From: Phymatolithon calcareum
Lineage: Eukaryota; Rhodophyta; Florideophyceae; Hapalidiales
Direction: 5' to 3'
Length of the DNA: 64,000 nucleotides
NCBI GenBank assembly: GCA_977006965.1
Contig: OZ345369.1
Coordinates: 2,232,001-2,296,000, forward strand
This document shows positions 1 through 9,996 of this stretch, one piece after another. Position numbers and translations under genes: made by a program. Numbering within the stretch: the stretch's first letter is position 1; each line of letters opens with the position of its first letter. The notes beneath the pieces were generated by a model. That model made no database searches. It saw only the letters and a program-made list of their open reading frames with translations, and was not told the DNA's origin.

Positions 1-1083
1 AAAAAGTCTGTGGTTTCTTGCTTCAGTTTGTTGACAGATGCGACAACCTTGGACATAGTCGTGGATGGTATCGCGCATCTATTTCCAGTAGTAGAATGGT
101 TGGAGTCAATGCCTTGTCTTAGTCTCACCTAAGTGACCAGTGCTTGGAGTGGTATGATGGGCATGTATTAGGTTCAAGCGAAATTGTCCCATCGGGACAC
201 AAAGTCTTCTGTCTCGACAGAGAAGGCCATCTTTGACTTCGAAAGGTTCTTTTGGATTCTCGAACATGGTATGGAACTCGGGGTTTTGTGCGTATTCACT
301 TCATATCTTATTAACTAGATCGGGTCCAAGGACGGTGGTGGAAATAGAGTTGACTTGGAGTGCTTTCTCTAACAGGGACTTGAGTAGATTGTTCGCATAC
401 TCGGGTTTCTTGGGAGGATCTTTGGGTGCTCTAGAAAGTGCATCCGCGACTCTGTTCGGTTATCCTTTGGTGTAGGATATGGAGAAATCGAACTCTACTA
501 GACGTTCTACCCATCGAACCTGTCTAGGAGACAAATTTTCTTGGGTCTGGAGGTATCTGAGAGGATAATAATCACTCTGGACTGTAAACTTACGCCCATG
601 TAGGTAACATCTCCATGCTCGAAGTGTATCGACAATAGCTAGGAGCTCGAGGCCATGGGCGGCGTAATTTTGTTCTGACGCATTTAGCGTGCGTGACGTA
701 AATGCGACAATACGGCGTCCACTAGGGCCGTCTTGTTCAAGAACGGCTCCAATGGCTTTCTTTGATGCATCGGTGGTTACGATAACAGCGTATTCGGGGT
801 GAAAGGTCTGTAATACTGGGGCTGAGGCGACCTTCTCTTAAAGTTCAAGGAAAGCGCGTTCTGTTGCTTTGGTCCATGAAAAGGGAACATCTTTCGTAAG
901 TTCTGTCAGTGGTTTTGATATCTTGGAGCAGTCTTTTATGAAACGTCGGTAGTAGTTTACCAGTCCTAGGAAAGACTGTACGTCTTTCTTGCAGGTTGGC
1001 GTCGGCCAGTCGTCTATGGCTCTGGTCTTTTGGGGGTTCATGGCTACGCTTGAGGGTCGCAAAATGAGGCCAAGGTAGTCCAC
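1..1083 (-). pseudogene. pol: RT connection, RNase H and integrase zinc-finger remnant
   Basis: From 1083 to 838 the piece reads FLGLVNYYRRFIKD and DVPFSWTKA, the standard RT-RNase H connection. Below 837 the minus strand, read across stops, shows RNase H wording (a LRYLQTQENLSPRQVRW segment followed by VADALSRAP). At the window edge an HHCC-type integrase finger is recognisable (spaced His-His, then CRICQQ). A stop interrupts the finger. The rest of the integrase is outside the window. Confidence 0.75.
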
Positions 1084-1114
1084 TTCCTGGGCTCCGAAAC
1101 AGCATTTTGATATC

Positions 1115-2038
1115 TTAGCGTAGAGCTTTTGATTTCTTAGGAGTTTTAAGACTTTTTAGAATGTGGTCGAGATGATCCTTCCACGTATCGCTGTAGATGA
1201 GTATGTCATCGAGGTATACGGTGATGAACTTGTCAAGATATTCGGAGAAGACTTCGTTCAAGAGTGACATGAAAGTGGCTGGAGCATTTGTTAGTCCAAA
1301 CGGCAGAACTTGGAACTCGAAATGTCCATACCTTGTCCAAAAAGCGGTGAGGCGAATGGATTCCTCGTTAAGGCGGATTTGATGATATCCGCTGCTTAGG
1401 TTGATCTTTGTGAAGTACTTGGCGGTAGAGAGTTGGTCTAGGATGTCGTCTATGCACGGGAGAGGATAGCTGTTCTTGACGGTAAGGTGGTTAAGAGCTC
1501 GATAGTCTATGCAAAGTCGCACAGTTCCATCTTTGTTACTGACCAATAGAACAAGTGCTCCCCATGGGCTGGTACTTGGGCGGATGAAGCCTTGTTCTAT
1601 GAGCTCTTTGAGTTGCTTCTGCAATTCTTGGAGCTCTGCTGTAGACATTCGGTATAATCCTTTTCTCTGAGCGGCGCTATTTTCCCTTAGGTGTATGGAA
1701 AAATCATGTGCGCGCTTTGGGGGAAGTCCTTTAGGTAGATTCTTTGGGAATACGTCTTTGAATTCGCTTAGTATCGCACGAATTTCTTGGTTCCGTGCAT
1801 TTTCGGCGATCTCTTCGTTGGTTTCGGAGATTTTTCGGAGAACGACAGCATACAAGGGTAATTTCGTTTTAACTTTGGTAATTGCATTCACGGAGACGAG
1901 GTTAGGACTTGTTGGTTCCGTGGCGAAAATGGTATGATGTTTCCCCTTGTATGAAAAGTTTACTTCATTTTTGTAACAGTTGATAATGGCTCTTCTATCG
2001 GAAGTCCACTTTTTTCCGAAGTATACGTCGTAGTTCAA
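1115..2038 (-). pseudogene. pol: Ty3/gypsy reverse transcriptase fragment
   Basis: This 307-codon open frame contains the RT palm and finger motifs in order: a conserved [15 protein letters not shown] segment, CIDYRALN, the [13 protein letters not shown] block, [12 protein letters not shown], and the catalytic YLDDILIYS with the two Asp residues that bind metal. In related elements the enzyme copies element RNA into DNA inside virus-like particles. Upstream residues continue from the protease region. The frame ends at a stop just before the RNase H segment and continues in another frame from 1083, which marks decay or a frame error. Confidence 0.93.
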
Positions 2039-2478
2039 CGGCAGACTGCGAATCCTAGTTTTTCCGTATAACCACCTATGGTAATAGGGATATGGTGTAT
2101 GGTATTCTTGAGGACTTGACTTGTGTCGTTAGCCATGGAAGCGGTTTTATTCGTGGTTTCAATGGATATACCGTGTCGGGGGCTAAAATCTTCGGAAATG
2201 TATTTGAGTTAGGCCTCGTCATCAATGAGGATTCTTTCGGAAATGCCGGAAACTTTGGCTCTAATGACAAGAAGACTAGGGTTGGAAGGTTCGAAGGGAT
2301 CACTTTCGGACAATTGATTCTCGAGAGGCGTTTCAGGCCGAGGATCAAGAGGTGATTGAATGGTCTTCGGAACTGAGGGACGGTCAGTGGGAGATGTGGG
2401 AGGCTCGTCAACTCTCAGTTCCTCTGGCCTTTTGGGCAGTTTCTGGCAATATGACCTTTCTGGCGGCAACGAAGGCAT
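2039..2478 (-). pseudogene. Aspartic protease region of the gypsy element
   Basis: A proline-rich linker leads into VSGISERILIDDEA, placed where Ty3/gypsy proteases carry the D-S/T-G-A active-site loop. Here the loop reads DDEA and is followed by a stop, so the key Gly is missing. The same frame resumes with a beta-rich stretch towards the RT ORF, as expected for the rest of a pepsin-like fold. The fragment is non-catalytic as read. The family call depends on its position between gag and RT. Confidence 0.55.
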
Positions 2479-2894
2479 CGGCCTTCTTTCATACAGATAT
2501 CACGTTCAGCCGGAGTGAACTTCTGCAGCTGTATGTTTCCAATCTCCATGGGAACGGGTGCCTGTACTTTATTTCCCTGTCTCTGGTTACCTTGACCGTT
2601 TCTGTTAGCAGTAGGGGGCTTTGTCAGTCGGCTGTGAGCGGACTCAACTCGTTCAGCATCACGCATTGCGTCAGCTAGCTTGGTATACTCGTTCGTGCAT
2701 AATTCCTTGCAGATGTAGGACTTAAGCCCGCGGGTGTAGCGATCGATCTGCTCGTCTACGCTCATGCTCGGAATGTTGAGGATGATTCTCTGGAAGTCTT
2801 CATTGAACGTGGCAACATCTTTGAGTTGTTTCCATTTGGCGAGTTTATCTCTAGCAATCTTCTCTTTGTTTAGGATTTCGAAGCGAGAGATCAA
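2415..2894 (-). pseudogene. gag: gag C-terminal fragment with CCHC zinc knuckle
   Basis: This 159-codon piece contains the retrotransposon gag core pattern (WKQLKDVATFNEDFQRII, then a helix-rich tail) and ends with a canonical CX2CX4HX4C nucleocapsid knuckle, CLRCRQKGHIARNC. The knuckle binds element RNA during packaging in related elements. It is separated from the N-terminal gag fragment by a stop and frame change and is followed by the protease region in another frame. Confidence 0.85.
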
Positions 2895-3032
2895 AGCTTC
2901 ACGTAGCTGGCTCCAAGTTGCGATGTTTCGACCGTCTTCGGTCTCCTTGTAAACAATCCACTATTCATGAGCTGGACCACGAAGGTAGCTGACGGCGATA
3001 GGTAAGGCCTGGTCGTCAGTCGATCCGGAGAG

Positions 3033-3350
3033 CTAGTTGTTCATGTGAGTTATCTTTTCCCTTAAAGGTTTCAGGAGACTTGATTTTCGGCGGTTAAACT
3101 TGGGTTCCGAGCTGCATCTGGGCATTTTTAAGGCTGTCATGGTTTGATTCAGGTCGGCCTGGAGCGAGGCAATGTTTTGTTGTGCATTATTGAACTGTGC
3201 CAAAAGGTTGTGGTATGCATTGTCAAGTTCTTGTAGAGTTGGTGGGTTCGGCTGGCTCGGCTGGTTCGGCTGGTTCGGCTGGTTCGGCTGGTTCGGCTGG
3301 TTCGGCTGATTCTGTGGGTTCTGGGGGTTGGAATCCATGTTACCACACAA
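3033..3350 (-). pseudogene. gag: gag N-terminal fragment with NQP repeat
   Basis: The most likely start is the Met at about 3338 (MDSNPQNPQN), which is followed by a short tandem repeat of NQP triplets encoded by 9 bp units between about 3245 and 3310. After the repeat comes a helical, Leu/Gln-rich stretch that may form a coiled coil. The piece is in the gag position, upstream of the zinc-knuckle fragment at 2415-2894. Between the two, a stop and frame change break the gene. Assignment rests on position and composition rather than on a diagnostic motif. Confidence 0.6.
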
Positions 3351-3358
3351 GAGAAGAT

Positions 3359-4036
3359 TTATTTAGGAAGAGCGGGAGGATTCAATAATTCCTTGCACAA
3401 AGAGTTTGTGTTTCCGACTATTAACGTGCCTACGATAGTCCTCAGGGGTAGAGAAGGTAAGATCGAAGCACTTGTCGGGCTTATAGGAAGTCTTACGTTA
3501 GTGTTGACGGGTGAGGCGGTGGTCTTCTTCCTGTTTCTTACACGAGAAAACATTACCGCACGGTATGCACTGGAGGGTCTTCTTGGTGTTCCGACTTCTG
3601 GGTCCTTGATTCCGACGGTGGGTCTTCTGGATCCGGATTGACGTGGAGTCCGCGATGTGGAGGACGGGGCGCTAAGGAGCCGGTTGGTGTCTGCGGATGA
3701 TCCGGGAAGCGGAATCAAACTCGCGGTAGCGCTGACTTGTCTCGGCGAGAAGGCGACGGACGGGAGCACGAGGGACCGGTGGCAGGCTCAACGCGGGGGA
3801 ACAGTGGATGTCCGACGCGGAGGAGACGGGAGGTCAACGGGGATTGGAGATGGAGGCGTTGGAGTTCTTGCGGTGGAGCACTCTCGTGGACCGTCCAACG
3901 GTTCCGGCGTGCGAGGCTCCGAGAGATCGGAGGACGGCGGTGGAGTTATCGGGATGTCGGAGAGCGGGGTCGGAGGGTGGGTTTCTGTGTTGCACGAGGG
4001 AGACGGCGTGCGGTCTAAACGGTAAACTGAGGCCAC
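3359..4036 (-). pseudogene. Pro/Ser-rich leader ORF upstream of gag
   Basis: From an ATG at 4036 an open frame runs to 3788, meets one stop, and continues in the same frame to 3359, about 226 codons with a single interruption. The protein is rich in Pro, Ser, Thr and Arg (for example TPTPPSPIPVDLP) and lacks hydrophobic or catalytic motifs. It sits directly upstream of the gag reading frame in the same orientation. It could be the N-terminal part of gag, a leader peptide, or chance coding bias in a GC-rich leader. No family was recognised. Confidence 0.4.
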
Positions 4037-4040
4037 TGGT

Positions 4041-4572
4041 CAGCACACAAGAAGTGATACTTGTTAGTACTCTGGAACTCGCAATCGCGCACACCGCTGG
4101 AAGGGTCGTGAACGACTGGGAGAAGAGAGGCTCAGCAGGAACGCCAACTTACTGTTTGGGTCTCTGGCCCGGTGCTACAAAGCTGTAAGGTTGTGAATCG
4201 CACAGGATGGCACACTGGTTTTGGTCGGGTTGTTTCCTGGCCGAAAGCCGAGGGCGGTGCGAAGCGCCGACCTTTATAGAAAAAAACATTGGATCAAAAG
4301 ATGATTTGGCAGTATGGAAGAATCTGGAAGCCGCGAAGTGGGTCCTAGCCTGCCGCAGGCGCCGCCACTGTAATACTTACAGTGTAAGAAATGCATTGTA
4401 AGCATCTGTATGCTGTAAGGCTATGTAAGCCGCAGGTCTAGGGTTAGCCTTCCGTGATCCTTAGTGATCTAAGTACGTATCGAAACCGACGGTACTGTAA
4501 TGACTGTAATTGCGATCTGTAAGGGCTTGCTGTAAATGCAAGCTGTAATGGCTAATTGAAGGGAGCTAGTCT
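4041..4572 (-). other. Possible LTR or untranslated leader of the gypsy element, with TGTAA repeats
   Basis: This stretch lies between the gypsy leader ORF and the LINE remnant and has no supported gene. It has a TATAAAG on the minus strand near 4272-4278 that could be a promoter, and eleven TGTAA words, ten of them in 4366-4560. If an LTR is present it would begin near TGTAAGG at 4184, but no second LTR is available in the window to fix its limits, and no target duplication was found. The call is positional. Confidence 0.3.
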
Positions 4573-6320
4573 TTGAGGAAAGTTGGGAGTATGATAGTGG
4601 CGTTGGACGCCACAAACGCATACGTCAGAGTCGCTGACCTTCCGTTGATGTTGCGAAAATCGGTACTCGTCGCAATCCATAAGGAAGGGAATTCAGTAGA
4701 GCCGGGAAACTGCAGTCCAATATATCTCTTGAACCAGGCAGGGAATGTTGTTGAATCTGCAGTCAACAGCTTACTGAAAAGAAACTACTCGAATCATGAC
4801 AGTCAACTTGGTTTTCAGAACGGCAAGAGTACGGAGGCAGCCACACTCCAGGAAACCGAGCTGCAGAGGAAAGGTCATAGTGCATTGCGGTCCTGGACCA
4901 AAAAGCCGCATATAAAAGAGTACCTAAGAAGCTACTCCAAGAACGGTTGCCACTTGACCAGCCCAAGACCATCAGCGCCATATACCAGGCATTCTTAACA
5001 CCCTCTCAGATTTTCGCGGCAGGGAATAGGGAATAGGAATTGGTTTTTAATTGACAGAGGCGTCCCGGAAGGGTCACCTCTCAGCCCCATTCTATACAAA
5101 CTTTTATGGACGAGTTCGCGGAGCGTATAAGCGCAGTTCCGAGTGAGATAGCAACCGTATCTGCTGTTTTCTTTGCAGACGACGTGATCCTGTTGGTGAA
5201 AAGTTCGCATGATTTGCAAAACCTGCTCGATATTTCAATGAAATGGCAGAGGAGAGGGGTATGACTTGGAACATTAAGAAAGGCAAGAACGAGGTGCTGG
5301 AGTCCGCCGAGACAAAGAACCACGTGTTCCGGCTAGTACATCAGACGCTGCACGAAGCATCCGAAGCTACATACCTAGGGGTATCTCTAGGGCCAACTCG
5401 AATTACTCTCGCGAACACAATTGGGCCCATCAAAGTTACAAAGCAGCAATGCACCAACTGAAGCCACTTGGGTTGTTCATTCGGGGCATAAACATCCTGA
5501 AGGCCATCGGATCTACAATTCGCTGATTGAGCCAAGGTGGGAGTACGATTCTCATCTCACACCGCGGAAATCAGAAGTACAAGAAGCTATCAATGAAGTA
5601 GAAAGGACATTCTTCAAAGTTTTTGGAGGTATTGCAAGGGGAAGGATCGAGCAGCTCAGGCTGTTATGTAGAATCCAAGCACCAGTACACAGGAGAGAAA
5701 TCCTTGCTTTCAGGATACTGCGAAAAGCAAATGCAAGAAAGCTGGCTATTTTGTCCAAACTAAGAGAAGAGCCTAACTTCATGGAGTTACAGTAGGAAAG
5801 TCGGGATATTCACTCGACGGGGCAAAAAGAACAGTTTTGGCCCCATTCAAGCATATGCAAGACGGGAAAATCACAGGCCAACTCAGAAGACTTCTTCTTG
5901 CCAAAGAAGGCGAATGACTCGAATCAAGAAGAAAGAGAAAACTAACGTACGACAACCAGACGTTATCCCAGCCATCCTCACGTTTTGAAGGAGGGATATC
6001 GCCAGCTGGCCATAAAATAAGCGAGCGGAATATTTTCATGTGATTACGACGCTAATATCAGAAACATTTGGGACGCTTTCGGAACACCACCTGGAGACCC
6101 TGCGCAAGAACCTAGCAAAGTATGAACTGGACCCTGAAGAAATGCTAAGAACCGAGAATTCACTAGACTCCGCACTATTCTATAGTGCCATTCTAATTGA
6201 TAATATGGAACATGAAGAGTCCCTGTATTAGGGACTTGGCGACAGTCTAGAAAGAGCAAGTAACGAAAAGCCGCTCTCGTACAGTCTTAGGAGTGTAACT
6301 GAGGGCTTTAAATAAAAAAT
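4573..6320 (+). mobile_element. Non-LTR (LINE) retrotransposon remnant, 5' truncated
   Basis: Several frames together give a non-LTR reverse transcriptase: an early palm segment with PGNCSPIYLLNQA (equivalent to NYRPISLL), LGFQNGKSTEAA, a VPEGSPLS-like region near 5070, and AVFFADDVILLVKS at about 5162-5200 with the catalytic Asp pair. A thumb and C-terminal region follows to 5795. An AT-rich end with GGCTTTAAATAAAAAATT lies near 6303-6322. At least four frame changes are present. No endonuclease is visible upstream, as expected for a 5'-truncated copy. It is related in wording to, but distinct from, the LINE at 37890-40031. Confidence 0.85.
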
Positions 6321-7120
6321 TAATAAGGTGCAAAAAATGAGTGTTTTGATTGGTATTCGTTCGCTGGCAAGCGGAGGACAGAATGACACATCATCAGCAC
6401 GTCGGGAGCACCCGACCGGCGTCGAGACCTGCGTCTAATATCACTGGGTCGACTGTCCGGTACTGTTACCTGAGATGCGTCATGTATCGCTCCTTCGCTT
6501 CACACAGCACGTCTTTCTCTTCCTCTTCCGCGCTGTTAGCGTCCACAAAATCAAAAAATCACAGAATATAGTGAATGTCTCAAAACGGGTGCGATATGCA
6601 TGCGTACTCTCAGTTAAAGAGCACCAAATCACTCGCTTCATCAACGCCCACATTGCGCGAAGCAAAATCAACGTGAACTATTGTGCATGGCAAACTGAAT
6701 AACGTGCAACTTTTATATGAATACTGGGCCAGACATTATGGACCTCAGTCTGCAATGCGAAAAAACAATCGCTCGAACGTAGAATGCCTTACGCACCTTG
6801 GCAAGATGAGTCAGGTTAAAAATACTAGCAAGATTTGACGGGAAAATTTAGAACCCAAATAATCTGCAGTAGCTGATCTGGATGAGAGCAGTGTAGAAAG
6901 GCAATGCAGAGCTCTTGGACTGCCATGACGGTACTGAGATATAACTCCAACTGGAATGGCTTTTATCGGATAGTAAGTTTTCAAACTGAGATCGTTCTGG
7001 TCGAAGTTGCCCTTATCGGACAAAAAGGATCGTTTCCTAGTGAAGACGACGACTGGGCAGATTTGTTATCTTCATAAGAACCAATTGTCTTGTTTAACTG
7101 AAGAATGTCAGGGAAGATAC
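6321..7120. other. Interval without recognised gene
   Basis: Short open frames on both strands lack homology signals. The region is the 5' flank of the gypsy insertion at 7121. Read on the minus strand and joined to the other flank at 16347-16512 without the insertion, a modest open frame can be followed, but it shifts frame and no family was recognised. Confidence 0.5.
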
Positions 7121-7575
7121 TGCTGCGTATCATGGGCTATGATTCGCTTGAGCCGTTTCATCCGCAGGCTCTCACTTCGTGCTTCATGTGGAACACCGGT
7201 GCTTCCCGAACGGAAACACTTTTATCCTCTCAACCCGATTCGGAGGAATTCCCATGAACTTTGTAATTTCCTTTGAATTCTCGTTTCCTGTTCTTTCTAA
7301 GAACCTCTTGAGAACTAGCACCCAAGATGGAGAACAAATTTCCGCAACATTCATCTTGTTACCAATTACGGTACCTGTTCGATTCGCTGCATAAATTCTG
7401 GATGCCTTTCATCGTTCTGCTGTGGGTGTAACCGCAAAGCCAATTTCACTTGTTTCTCTTTAAGTGGTGGACTTTAGTCCAACTTTCAATAAACGACAGA
7501 GCAAAGCACGCTCTCCACTTTTCTTCAACTTCAATCCTCGCAACACGAACCGCTGCAAGAACGTACCAAGCAACA
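7121..7575 (+). repeat. 5' LTR of the gypsy element
   Basis: 455 bp, TG at the start and CA at 7574-7575. It pairs along its whole length with 15893-16346. A late AATAAA-type signal lies in TTTCAATAAACG near 7485-7495. About ten single-base or one-base-indel differences from the 3' LTR were counted by eye. Confidence 0.93.
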
Positions 7576-7641
7576 TTGATCACTGCTCGTATTGTGCATT
7601 CCAATCACTTTCGTTCTTTCTTGTGAAAGAGATAATCCGCG

Positions 7642-8202
7642 ATGGCGGACCAATCTGGTCCTCAAGCCGGGCAACTTCTTTTCACGCCTGTTACACATTC
7701 GGAACTGCGCCAGCTTGGCCAGAAAAATATCCATGTTTTTCTCCAGTACCATGAACGCTATCTGCATCGCCTCCAAGATTCTAATGCTGCCAGTAATGCT
7801 CAAATTTCTACCATCACTCTGAAAGCATCCGCTGACCCTGACCTACTTCAGTCTTTAATGGATTTCGAAGATTCTGGGGATGCTGTGACATCGGTGGATA
7901 CCCTTACCGATGACATATTGTACACATGGCTCGAAGGAAAAGTTGAGAAATCATTGGACACCCTTACGCTCTCCGATCTGGAGGCAGCCGTGAAGTCCAA
8001 CGTTCGCATCAATGCGAACGAGCCGAACGCGGAGATCTGTAGAATGCGCCTATTTACTGATTATCGAACACTACTTCGGGTCAAGAAATGGGAATCTCTC
8101 GTGGACGAAAACACAAAGGTGGCGGTCAAACACATTCTTGATCTACTCAAGCCGCTGGCACTGAAGAAAAGATTCGAAAACGATCTTGACCTTGGAGGAT
8201 GA
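7642..8202 (+). CDS. gag: Gypsy gag-like protein, intact reading frame
   Basis: A 186-codon frame starts with MADQSGPQAGQLLF shortly after the 5' LTR. It encodes a mostly helical protein without a zinc knuckle, with the capsid-type wording that opens this class of gypsy gag (LTDDILYTWLEGKVE, then helices). The expected C-terminal nucleocapsid knuckle is missing because the sequence jumps from here to the middle of RT. The frame is open despite the age of the element, so the shortened gag might still be expressed from the LTR promoter. Identification rests on position between LTR and pol remnants. Confidence 0.65.
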   Translation: MADQSGPQAGQLLFTPVTHSELRQLGQKNIHVFLQYHERYLHRLQDSNAASNAQISTITLKASADPDLLQSLMDFEDSGDAVTSVDTLTDDILYTWLEGKVEKSLDTLTLSDLEAAVKSNVRINANEPNAEICRMRLFTDYRTLLRVKKWESLVDENTKVAVKHILDLLKPLALKKRFENDLDLGG

Positions 8203-8838
8203 AAACTAACAAGAATGCCACAGTTTTGTCACCCCGGACGGCGTCTTCACGCCTACTCGGGTCATGCAAGGCCAAACGAACGTGTCATTCTTCCAGAGCA
8301 CAATTCAAGAGCTCTGCCTCCCGATCCGGGAAAATTCGATACAATGGCTTGATCACATACTTATTCACGCAAAGACTGCACCTGAGCTAGTCGGCATCCT
8401 GCGCAAGCTCTTCCATATGTGCACGGAAAAGAGTTTGAAGCTGCACGCCCGCAAGTGCAAACTATTTTTTCTTTCCGCTAAGTGGTGCAGCATGATAATA
8501 TTAAAGGACGGTATTCGCATGGACACGAGCAGAATGAGTGCTCTCCTCGACATGCATGCACCCAACACCGGCTCTGAGCTCCAGCAGTTTGTCTGCGCTG
8601 CGAACTGGATGCGCAGGTGCGTACCCGAGTTCAATCGCATCGTCGCTCCTCTTGCATCTGCTCTTGAAGCTGTATATTAACGCGCTGGACGGCGCACGAA
8701 GCACGACGTTCAGAAAATTGCTATCGACAGCACCGTGTGGAACGAAGAACTGGACGCAGCGTTTCATAGTATGAAGCAAGTTCTGCAACTCATGCTTGCA
8801 TTGCGTTTCGACATCCGGTGGACTTCGCATCCCTCGTC
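8203..8838 (+). pseudogene. pol: Gypsy RT C-terminal part and RNase H start
   Basis: The frame from 8264 to 8680 begins inside RT: IQWLDHILIHAKTAPEL corresponds to the YxDDIxI catalytic region, but with LDH in place of YxDD, so a catalytic Asp appears lost. It is followed by the connection block (LHARKCKLFF, then LQQFVCAANWMRR). A stop at 8680 and a frame change lead into an RNase H beginning up to 8838, where the copia element starts. The first half of RT is deleted. Confidence 0.8.
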
Positions 8839-9301
8839 TGTTGGAAATGTGACTGCTTGGAGCTCTTATCGCAGTACACATTATCCTTTCTCATAAGTCT
8901 CTAACCATTTCTCATATGTTATGATAGAATCAATCCATGTTTTTTCATCTTTACTGACAATGTAGCAGTTCAATCAATTTCTTGATTGATCTTGTTATTG
9001 TCAGTAATTCAATCATTTTGTTGATTGAATCAATCACAGTCGACAATTCAATCTTTTAGTTGATTGAATCAATCACAGTTAGTAGTGCAATGAGCATCAG
9101 AAGTCTTATCATACCTCAATCTGAAGCCTATATAAGACCCGGATCTGAAGCCCCGACTCAATAAACCAAGGAACATCTCACAACCAACCCAACCATCTCA
9201 ACCATCTCAACCATCTCAACCATCTCAACCATCTCAACCATCTCAACCATCTCAACCATCTCAACCACCTCAACCATCAACAACCAAACCTCCATACAAC
9301 A
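8839..9301 (+). repeat. 5' LTR of the copia element
   Basis: 463 bp. U3 carries several ATTCAATCA/TTGATTGAATCAATC inverted repeats between about 8966 and 9076. A TATATAA promoter box is at 9129-9135 and AATAAA at 9160-9165. A 9 bp minisatellite (AACCATCTC) with about nine units follows at 9191-9280. The 3' LTR is identical by eye except for two extra minisatellite units. Confidence 0.96.
9129..9165 (+). promoter_or_regulatory. TATA box and polyadenylation signal in the copia LTR
   Basis: TATATAA at 9129-9135 is followed 24 bp later by AATAAA at 9160-9165. The same arrangement occurs in the 3' LTR at 14526-14532 and 14557-14562. The short spacing suggests that transcript start and end processing are both organised around this block, so R would be short. 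Confidence 0.6.
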
Positions 9302-9315
9302 GGTTATGGGCCCAG
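9302..9315 (+). promoter_or_regulatory. Primer-binding site complementary to the anticodon arm of initiator tRNA-Met
   Basis: GGTTATGGGCCCAG begins immediately after the 5' LTR. Its complement CTGGGCCCATAACC is the anticodon stem-loop of eukaryotic initiator tRNA-Met, with the CAT anticodon inside. Drosophila copia is known to prime from an internally cleaved 5' half of the same tRNA. The match is exact over 14 bases, recalled from the conserved tRNA sequence. It is not a match to a tRNA 3' end, which would start TGG. Confidence 0.85.
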
Positions 9316-9996
9316 ATAACGCGTAATCAACCAGCGCTATCACCTTACCGAGGGGTCCTCCTTCCCTCTCGGCAATTCATTCTCAACCAATTTTCATCAT
9401 CAAAAGGTTTAAAACCCTGTGGTATCTGCGCCATCCATCGGTCACCCTAAAAGCGACTCTGCACAGAGTATAATCTACGAAACAGTCTGACAACATCCGT
9501 GCTCTGCTACGTGGTGAAAGGGATATACGCTTGAGAAATCGAGTAGTCTTCCGAGTATCCACCTGGACGCATCTCGGCTCTGCAGAATTCTGTTGTGTGA
9601 TTGGAAGGGAATCTGAAAGACTTGTTGGAGTACGGTTTACCGATTTGAAAGACAGTCTGCCACGCACAGCGCGTGGTCAGTAGGCCCCGTATACTCATCT
9701 TCAAGGAAAAGGTCGCAATTATAGCCTCACGAAGTACTTGCTCGGTGGGGTGTGCCAACATCAACATTGGAATTTAGGACATTGGAATTGACGGATACGT
9801 CTTGCAGTGCGTGTTGTCGGCTGCAGGTTCAGGTGTACCAAAACGCCACAAGAGGTAAACGGCCTAGAGCCAGCCCTATCTTCAAGAGGTATACGGCCAA
9901 GAGCCATCCCCAGATCAAGCTCCGGGTCACACTGACTCGACGCGAATTTCCTATAAGGGATAGATTGCCTTGATAGTTAACTTTTGTTAACTCGCA

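Larger units (their letters stand above)
1..4040 (-). mobile_element. Degraded Ty3/gypsy LTR retrotransposon, 5' end at high coordinates
   Basis: Reading down the minus strand, the usual gag-pol order is visible: a Pro/Ser-rich leader ORF, gag with an Asn/Pro/Gln repeat, a CCHC zinc knuckle, an aspartic-protease-like stretch, reverse transcriptase, RNase H and the start of the integrase zinc finger at the window edge. The order RT-RNase H-integrase is that of Ty3/gypsy. Reading frames change between pieces and stops interrupt the RNase H and integrase parts, so the copy is not functional as read. The 3' part of integrase and the 3' LTR lie outside the window. The element runs opposite to the LINE remnant that follows at 4573. 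Confidence 0.88.

Noticed and set aside
3149-3388. Ser/Arg/Thr or Gly/Ser/Ala repeat proteins near the gypsy gag start
   Set aside because: Alternative-frame readings of the 9 bp repeat that encodes NQP in gag.
9191-9280. Short regular repeats that could be mistaken for a CRISPR array
   Set aside because: Units are 9 bp in head-to-tail order with no spacers; they are LTR minisatellites.
9158-9343. Minus-strand frame of repeated MVE residues in the copia LTR
   Set aside because: It is the translation of the minisatellite; the same happens in the 3' LTR at 14555-14743.
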